Shown piece after piece: positions 57,572-64,000 of a stretch of DNA of 64,000 nt (its first letter is position 1; each line of letters starts with the position of its first letter). The notes beneath the pieces are model-generated. The model saw only the letters and a list, made by a program, of their open reading frames with translations, was not told the origin of the DNA and ran no database searches. The translations under genes and the position numbers were made by a program. Origin of the DNA: Sipunculus nudus (Eukaryota; Annelida; Sipuncula; Golfingiida; Sipunculidae); contig CM049317.1 in the NCBI GenBank assembly GCA_026874595.1, forward strand, positions 21,028,882-21,092,881, written 5' to 3'.

Positions 57572-58212
57572 ACTTATTGTTCTAAGCTTGGTTGTCCTGT
57601 CTATTCATGTTCAGAGGACACAGAGGGTGCGTTTGTTCTGTACCTATTGCTATTTTATTTAAAAAAACTATGAATGTTGTACCAGGTCTTTGCTGGATAC
57701 TGATTGTGAATTGGTATAAGTCACTTACAGTTAATATTAAATGGGGTAATCAGATGAATAAGGCAATTAAAATAACCAAGAGCACACGTCAGGCAAAATT
57801 TACCTCCCCTTTTCTTTTAAATTTATTTAATAAAAATTTGATTTATCGATTTGTACAGATGGCATAAAGATTAATAATGTATCTTATAACGTATAATGGT
57901 ATGCTGGTGATCACATGTTGGAAAGTTTGACTGCCTCTGGTTTACAAAGATGATTGATTTAGCTGATACGTATATCACACAGCATGGTCTAAGGTTTAAT
58001 CCGCTTTAAAACGAGTGTGTCATGTTTGGACAGTGCACACTAGAACCTCACCCTAAGTGGCTACTTAATGGTATTGATCTTAATGAATTTAATAGTTTAA
58101 AAAAACTTGATGGTACTGCATACAGTCGGTCACTTTTCATGCTAGAGAGGTCTCTTTTTTCAAGTTTCAAGCTAGTTTCGTCAAATCTCCCCCAGTCTGC
58201 CAAGAAATAAGG
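57572..58212 (+). pseudogene. Decayed LINE reverse transcriptase, second copy
   Basis: Duplicate of 17270-17910 carried within the 7.26-kb block, with the same frameshifts and the same YAGDHM box. Confidence 0.65.
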
Positions 58213-58484
58213 ATACTATGGTAACGTTTACAGGTATCTGCTGGACAAAGCTGGCGGCAATTACATTTTGTTAGAAATGTTCAGCTGTACACCCGCTCGC
58301 AAACCTAGATAGGATACAATGATATTGGTAGTAATGTTTATACTTAAATGAACAGAAATTGATTAAGCCAAACATTTGCAATACTGTCGCTGAACTGAAA
58401 AATATTTTTTACAATACATCAAATTTTCTTCCTTTGTTGAAAATTTGCTACATGATGTGCTTATACAGCGTTTAGATACCTCAT

Positions 58485-58699
58485 CAATTTGTCTTCCATC
58501 GAGCCACATCCAGGTTGGTATCTCTCCCTCTTCAGCGCTAACCAGGCCCCAGTGACTCGGGATGACGTCATAGTCTGCTGCAGAGTCACCAGATCAGATT
58601 GGTCCCGGATTACCGGAACACTAGAGCCTGGACCCAAATCACGGCATTTCGATTCCGCCTCTGTCCACGTGGCTGAATCCGTGAGTAGGTCTACCTCAA
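58485..58699 (-). pseudogene. Copy of broken CTLD exon A1
   Basis: Same sequence as 18183-18397, including the one-base deletion and the GT-to-AT donor change. It lies upstream of gene 2 exon A2 on the minus strand, so it may sit as a dead exon within the first intron of gene 2. Confidence 0.75.
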
Positions 58700-58811
58700 C
58701 TCTGTTATGTAAAAGTCAGGAGATGATGAAATAAGTATTACAGGTGGACCACACCCCGGACTGAGAGATCTTTATATAGGTCTATATTCGTTATCAACCG
58801 TAATATCACGG

Positions 58812-58812
58812 G

Positions 58813-58910
<98 letters not shown>
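58812..58910. repeat. AT microsatellite, second copy
   Basis: Counterpart of 18511-18612, 4 bp shorter. Confidence 0.95.
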
Positions 58911-59220
58911 CCCTACTGGAAGCGTTAAGGGGACCAACCTTTATTTTTAGACATTTAGGAAAAATAATGGGAGTATATGGGAATTCATATGGGAAAAATG
59001 AAACCAAAAAGACATAAATCGGTCTAGAACATATGACAAAAATGTCATTCTAATCTAATGGTTGCTAATGGCATATTGAACAATTTTCAATGTTTTATCA
59101 TAAAAATTTGTTGAAATATTCGGGGGACCACATATGGTCCCCCTGATCTTTAGCGATCACCTTATTGCAGCGTTTAAAGGAGGATTGGTCTACCTAATGA
59201 CTAGAATAGCCATTATATAT

Positions 59221-60098
59221 TGTAACGAGTTTGGCCTTTATTTGAAACCTATATTTTTCCCTATATTTTCTATTTATTATTCCTTGTTCTTGACGGTGTA
59301 ACTTGACTTATTTAATGCTCCGGTTGTGTAGTGCTTTTCTATAAATAGCTCAATGTATTTCGTCAGCTGGGTCAGAGGTCAGGTGCGGCCGGCCGCACAT
59401 GACCTTTGCTGTGGAGCCAGCTCGGATTCTGATTGGCTTAGCGATTAGTCGACAAGTTGCGAGCGCTGATGCGCTTCACTTCGAGCAGCGAACATCCTGA
59501 GGTGAGCACGGCTGAGCCGTACCGGGGGTCTTTTTTTTATAGATAGAGGTGGGCTTAACTTTGTTGGGCTGCAGTTTGTGCTGCCGGGTTAGCTTAATGC
59601 TGTAACTTTAGAGTAAATACACATTGTACTAGGATACGGGGGAAGGAATATTTTGGCTATTGTATTTTTTTATGTGACTATACCGATAGAAAGTTGTCGT
59701 GTGTGAGCCAGTAATGGAGGCTGCACGAAGGACTTGTAATGTTTAAAATGCTGCCGATACAGACTTAATTATGGATAAGATTTACATGTGTTTGTGTTAA
59801 GCGGGCGATTCTAGGTGTTTGGATTGTCCGATCATTCTCTGTATAACTTTATTTTTGTATTAAATGTGTTTTGTTTTACGTGGGAGTTAGTTATTTTGGA
59901 AGTTAAAACACAACGAGAAGTCTCCACACACAGGGATTAACCCCCTGTGGCATTTTTTGACATTTCCGGTCTTAAATATTTAACAAGACTAGGTGACGCT
60001 TTGCGGGGACCAGCAAACCCGCATAGTTACTCCCTTTCCCGGATTAATTCATAACGGCCAGGGTTCGGGTTAATGTAAAAAGGAGTAAAAACGTTACA
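59221..60098 (+). repeat. 5' LTR of the second copy
   Basis: TGTAACGAG...AAACGTTACA, the same length as 18923-19800 and without the 20-bp extra segment of the 3' LTR. TATA box at 59340-59347. Confidence 0.93.
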
Positions 60099-62544
60099 AT
60101 GGTGCCGTGACCAGGATTTGTCTGATTAAAGCATAGGTGCTGTTATATTTAGCGACCTGTGTTTGAAAGAAGGCAAATCATAGGATATTGCTGGCAGGGT
60201 TGCATGACATTTTTTTTTATTTAGAGAGTCACTGGAGCTTTTAATAATGTTCTCTGGGATATTTGAGATATGTTTTGTAATTGTTGGCTGAAGTTGAGCT
60301 GCTGTAGCCAACGCACAGTGACAACGCTGTACAGCGATTTTCACTAATTGTTGAGCTTCCGCTGCTATCTTCGTGCTGATATATCTTTATTGTTTGTGGG
60401 ATACAATAAGATAGACATAGGAGTGATATAACGAATTTTTAACTGTTATACTTCACCGTGCATAGTTGTTGTTCAGAGAGAATTGTTCTGCTGCATAGCG
60501 AGTATAATTTCTCTCATTTTATTTCTAGTCTATTTATTCAACTTTTCTTTCAGCTGTGTCAAACTGTTGCACTGCTTAGCGACAATCAGTTGATGTATTG
60601 GTGTATGGGTGATGTGAGTGTGACAGAAAATTGTAACGCTGTATTGCGACTATAATTTTCTATTGTGTTGTACTTTTGTTTGAGGGTGTACGTGTTTACG
60701 TTGTTTTGCGAACTTGTCTGTGCTATTTAGCAGCATTCAATTTGCATTTGTTGTAGTGTTTGTTTATTTGTTTACGCAAATTATATCGCTGTATAGCGAC
60801 TATAATTTTCGGTTGTATTGTCCTTTTTGTTCCATTTGTCTGTTGTTTTGCGAACTTGTCTACGCTATTTAGCAGCATTCAAGTTGCATTTGTTGTAGTG
60901 TTTGTTTATTTGTTTTCGCAAATTATATCGCTGTATAGCGACTATAATTTTCGGTTGTATTGTCCTTTTTGTTCAATTTGTCTGTTGTTTTGCGAACTTG
61001 TCTACGCTATTTAGCAGCATTCAAGTTGCATTTGTTGTAGTGTTTGTTTATTTGTTTTCGCAATTTATATCGCTGTATAGCGACTATAATTTTCGATTGT
61101 ATTGTCCTTTTTGTTCCATTTGTCTGTTGTTTTGCGAACTTGTATACGCTATTTAGCAGCATTCAAGTTGCATTTGTTGTAGTGCTTGTTTGTTTTCGCA
61201 AATTATACCGCTGGATAGCGACTATAAATTTCGATTGTATTGTCCTTTTGTTCAGTTTGTCTGTTTGTTTTGCGAACTTGTCTGTGCTATTAAGCGGCAT
61301 TCAAGTTGCGTTTGTTGTAGTGTTTGTTTTCGCAAATTGCAGCGCTGTATAGCGACTATAATTTTCGATTGTATTGTCCTTTTTGTTCAATTTGTCTGTT
61401 GTTTTGCGAACTTGTCTACGCTATTTAGCAGCATTCAAGTTGCATTTGTTGTAGTGTTTGTTTATTTGTTTTCGCAATTTATATCGCTGTATAGCGACTA
61501 TAATTTTCGGTTGTATTGTCCTTTTTGTTCCATTTGTCTGTTGTTTTGCGAACTTGTCTACGCTATTTGTACCGTACTTTTCGTTTCTATTCTAGTTCTA
61601 TTTTCTGTCTGTGTTCGCGAGCTTGTCTGTACTAACTTACGACATTCAAGCCTGCTTTTGCTTGTGGTGTCTATTGTTGAACGTTGTAGCGCTGCGTAGC
61701 GATTATAATTTTCGATCTGTTCCTGCTTGTTTCGGTTGCGTTGGACTGTCGCGTTGTTAGGTGCGATTGGTAGCGCATGCCCGTGTGCTGATTTGTGCTG
61801 CTTCTGGGGTCAGCAGCGCTGAACGGTGGCTAAACCCTGACAGTATTTGGCTTGCTTGTTTTTTTTATTTTACTTATTTATTTTTTTAATTTTTGTTCGT
61901 TAACTGATCGTACTAAGTGGCGACGATCAACCGATTTTTTTTGTATGGTTATTTGTGGCATAGCTTCGGGCGACTGTCACTGATACTTTTGTGCTTTTGC
62001 TGTTTGTTGTTTTTATCAGGGCTGGTTACCGGGACACGCACACACACACATACACACACACGTGCGAGTTAACGCATGCTGGTTGTAGCGACGCGCACTT
62101 GCAAACAAGGGTCAATAGTTTAAGGTTGAGGATAATTTCTCAGATTTGGCTTTTCTCTCTGTCTTCCGCCTGTGTCAGTCTGTACATGCTGTGTAGCGAC
62201 GTTCAGGCGACACTTCTTATTTTGTTGCTGAGAGGGAGGCTACAAGGAACGCTGATTGCTGGCAGCTGTGATTGCGGACAAGAGGAGCGCCGGAGAGGCG
62301 TCTTAATTCAACGAGCGCAAAACTGATTCGCTGGGCAGCGACCATCAGTTTACGCTTTGCTGAGACCTAGACCGTTAGACGAAGTACTCGTGCTGAATAG
62401 CGACGTGTACTTGTCAAGAAAAACGCTGATTGCTGGCAGCTGTGATTGCGGACAAGAGGAGCACCGGAGAGGCATCTTAATTCAACGTGCGCAAAACTGA
62501 TTCGCTGGACAGCGACCATCAGTTCACGCATTGCTGAGACCAAT

Positions 62545-64000
62545 ATGGAGGCAGCACGCCAGATCGAACGCTCCGGGCCCGGACTTGACACGGTGGTGCG
62601 CCCCCGGGGATCGCCTGTTACAGAGAACAGAATTCTCACATTCGACACTCCCAGGGTGGCTCGTCTGACACTCGATGGCGAATCGATGCACACAATAGAC
62701 GAGGCCGTTTGTAGTCGCAGTGGGTCTGCTATAATCTCTTATGGGGAACACCGGCATAGAGGCGAGTTGGAGATGGAGCCACCAGGCGTCGGAGCAGGCG
62801 CTTGCCGAGATAGCGGTTTAATTCGACATGGTCCGACTAGGCCGGATGCAGAATGTTTCGTCGGTACTATGCCATGGCAGGCAGGGATCATACAGAGTAC
62901 GGGGCTACCATCGAGAGTTAATAATGGAACAAGCGAACAAATTCGGGACCCCGTCGGGGATCCATTCGGGTCGGTATACATGCAGAATGAGACGGATGTC
63001 AGTACGCCTCGACTGTATGGGGCTGAACAGCGTGCATACAGTGAGCCTGGCACTCAGGGACGATCAATGCGTAGACATACGCAGATAGACCGCCATACGA
63101 ACTACTACCGAGAACGTGAACAGGACCACTTCGGCCGATGCGGAGCACCAGATCCCGGAAGGTGCCTGCAACGAGGCTATTCTATCGACTTCAACCCGGA
63201 AATTGAGCCACATCGGATTTGGTCTCCTGGAGCCCCAGAAATGAGGCGTGAACCGCGGACGCGTACGCCTAGGCCAGCGTCACGTCAACCCAAAGACGCC
63301 GATAAGTTCGATGGTGATAAGGTTGAGTGGCAAGATTACCTCGCCCACTTTGAAATGATTGCTAAATGGAACGGATGGGACGAGGCCGAGATGGGCCTAC
63401 AGCTAGCGGCGAGTCTGAGAGGGAGAGCTCAAAGGGTTTTGAGTCAGCTACCGGAGGGACAACGACAAGACTTCTCGTCGTTAACCAGTTTACTTGGGAA
63501 ACGTTTTGATCCCCCTAACCGGGAGAACAGTTTTCGTTTCACCATACGGACCAGGAAGAAACAACCCAATGAAACCCTAATGGAGTTCGGCTCTGACCTT
63601 CTCCGGCTGTCACAGAAAGCTTACCCGAAATTCGAGATGGACGCTCAAGAGCGTATAGCCATTGATCAGTTTATACGAGGGTTACCGGAGGAAGAGATGA
63701 GGAAGCACGTAGACTTGAGGGTGCCAGACACGCTGGATGAAGCGATTGGCTTGTATGAGTCTTTCGAGAGAAGCGAGGGTCACGTAGCGACCAAACTCGG
63801 TCGACAGAGGTCTATGCAAGATGGCCGACAAGATAACCCGTCTGGAAGGAGGACAGACAAAGAAGTCGATGTTTTAAAACAACAAATGCAAGGCCTCCTC
63901 AAACAGCTGGAGGAGAAATGCAGTGAAGATGAGAAGAAAGATCAGCTTTTGCAGAGTATGCACAACGAAATTATCTCTTTGAGGCGTACGATGCTAGAGA
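62545..64000 (+). CDS. gag-pro: Gag (partial, runs off the window)
   Basis: Starts at the equivalent ATG (MEAARQIERSG) and stays open to the last base, about 485 codons, covering the variable N-terminus, the gag domain and the coiled-coil-like stretch, ending before the zinc knuckle. One amino-acid-level difference from copy 1 is visible near residue 143 (GGG for GAG in codon context gtcggggatcc). Confidence 0.88.
   Translation, partial: MEAARQIERSGPGLDTVVRPRGSPVTENRILTFDTPRVARLTLDGESMHTIDEAVCSRSGSAIISYGEHRHRGELEMEPPGVGAGACRDSGLIRHGPTRPDAECFVGTMPWQAGIIQSTGLPSRVNNGTSEQIRDPVGDPFGSVYMQNETDVSTPRLYGAEQRAYSEPGTQGRSMRRHTQIDRHTNYYREREQDHFGRCGAPDPGRCLQRGYSIDFNPEIEPHRIWSPGAPEMRREPRTRTPRPASRQPKDADKFDGDKVEWQDYLAHFEMIAKWNGWDEAEMGLQLAASLRGRAQRVLSQLPEGQRQDFSSLTSLLGKRFDPPNRENSFRFTIRTRKKQPNETLMEFGSDLLRLSQKAYPKFEMDAQERIAIDQFIRGLPEEEMRKHVDLRVPDTLDEAIGLYESFERSEGHVATKLGRQRSMQDGRQDNPSGRRTDKEVDVLKQQMQGLLKQLEEKCSEDEKKDQLLQSMHNEIISLRRTMLE

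Larger units (their letters stand above)
56738..64000. repeat. Segmental duplication, copy 2 (continues past window)
   Basis: Near-identical to 16436-23702 (see that entry). Homology starts abruptly inside the copy of exon B, at gttaccgcagatcat; the base before it differs and the sequence to the left is unrelated to gene 1. The right boundary lies outside the window. Confidence 0.9.
59221..64000 (+). mobile_element. LTR retrotransposon, second copy (truncated by window)
   Basis: Copy of 18923-23702: 5' LTR 59221-60098 (878 bp, sharing the 5'-LTR-specific bases rather than those of the 3' LTR), primer-binding site from 60100, leader with 142-bp repeats (60693-61568), and gag from 62545. Because the flanking non-retroviral DNA is duplicated too, it was copied by segmental duplication, not by a separate insertion. 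Confidence 0.9.

Overview
This window is eukaryotic, animal nuclear DNA: AT-rich, intron-rich and repeat-dense, with long AT and CT microsatellites, a Ty3/gypsy-type LTR retrotransposon, a Helitron, several foldback DNA elements and multi-exon receptor genes with GT-AG introns. The C-type-lectin receptor architecture and the repeat style suggest a marine invertebrate, most likely a bivalve mollusc. That assignment is inference; no rRNA, tRNA or housekeeping gene anchors it.

The main cellular content is two tandem, head-to-tail paralogous genes on the minus strand. Gene 1 runs from a signal-peptide exon (30218-30293) down to at least 8903. Gene 2 runs from at least 55799 (5' end not seen) down to at least 36676. 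I rebuilt both exon by exon from splice sites, phases and paralogue comparison. Each encodes a type I membrane receptor: signal peptide (seen for gene 1), a short CTLD (exons A+B), a second CTLD (exons C/D+E), an optional stalk, one transmembrane helix, then a long cytoplasmic tail. Exon lengths agree closely (A 216 corrected/213, B 120/120, C-D 270/113+157, TM 124/128, F 276/279, G 150/144, H 189/189, K 54/54). The F-G-H tail region (about 205 aa) is conserved in both genes and resembles no domain I recognise. In gene 1 the first CTLD is broken in both exons, but the exon phases allow both to be skipped.

Intron 1 of gene 1 holds, on the plus strand, an LTR retrotransposon (18923-29809): LTRs, primer-binding site, a 2.4-kb leader full of CGCT-N4-AGCG mini-hairpins and 142-bp repeats, gag-protease, a decayed pol, an intact extra zinc-finger/coiled-coil ORF in the env position, and a polypurine tract. 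A decayed LINE reverse transcriptase lies in the same intron. A 7.26-kb block (16436-23702), holding half of exon B, exon A, the LINE, the 5' LTR and much of gag, is repeated almost identically at 56738-64000 and continues past the window edge. It is either a very recent segmental duplication or an assembly artefact.

The introns of gene 2 are packed with elements: a pogo/Tigger-like fragment (44717-45858), an inverted-repeat element enclosing CT microsatellites (46491-48322), a non-autonomous Helitron (49660-51595), a foldback MITE at the edge of an intron that gene 1 lacks (52617-53166), and two nested TIR elements (54142-55440). The flanks downstream of the genes (1-8.8 kb and 31.1-36.3 kb) are also paralogous, both carrying an 18-bp-type minisatellite. 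Unit 1 has about 5.1 kb, and unit 2 about 1.2 kb, that the other lacks. The 3' terminal exons of both genes remain unresolved.
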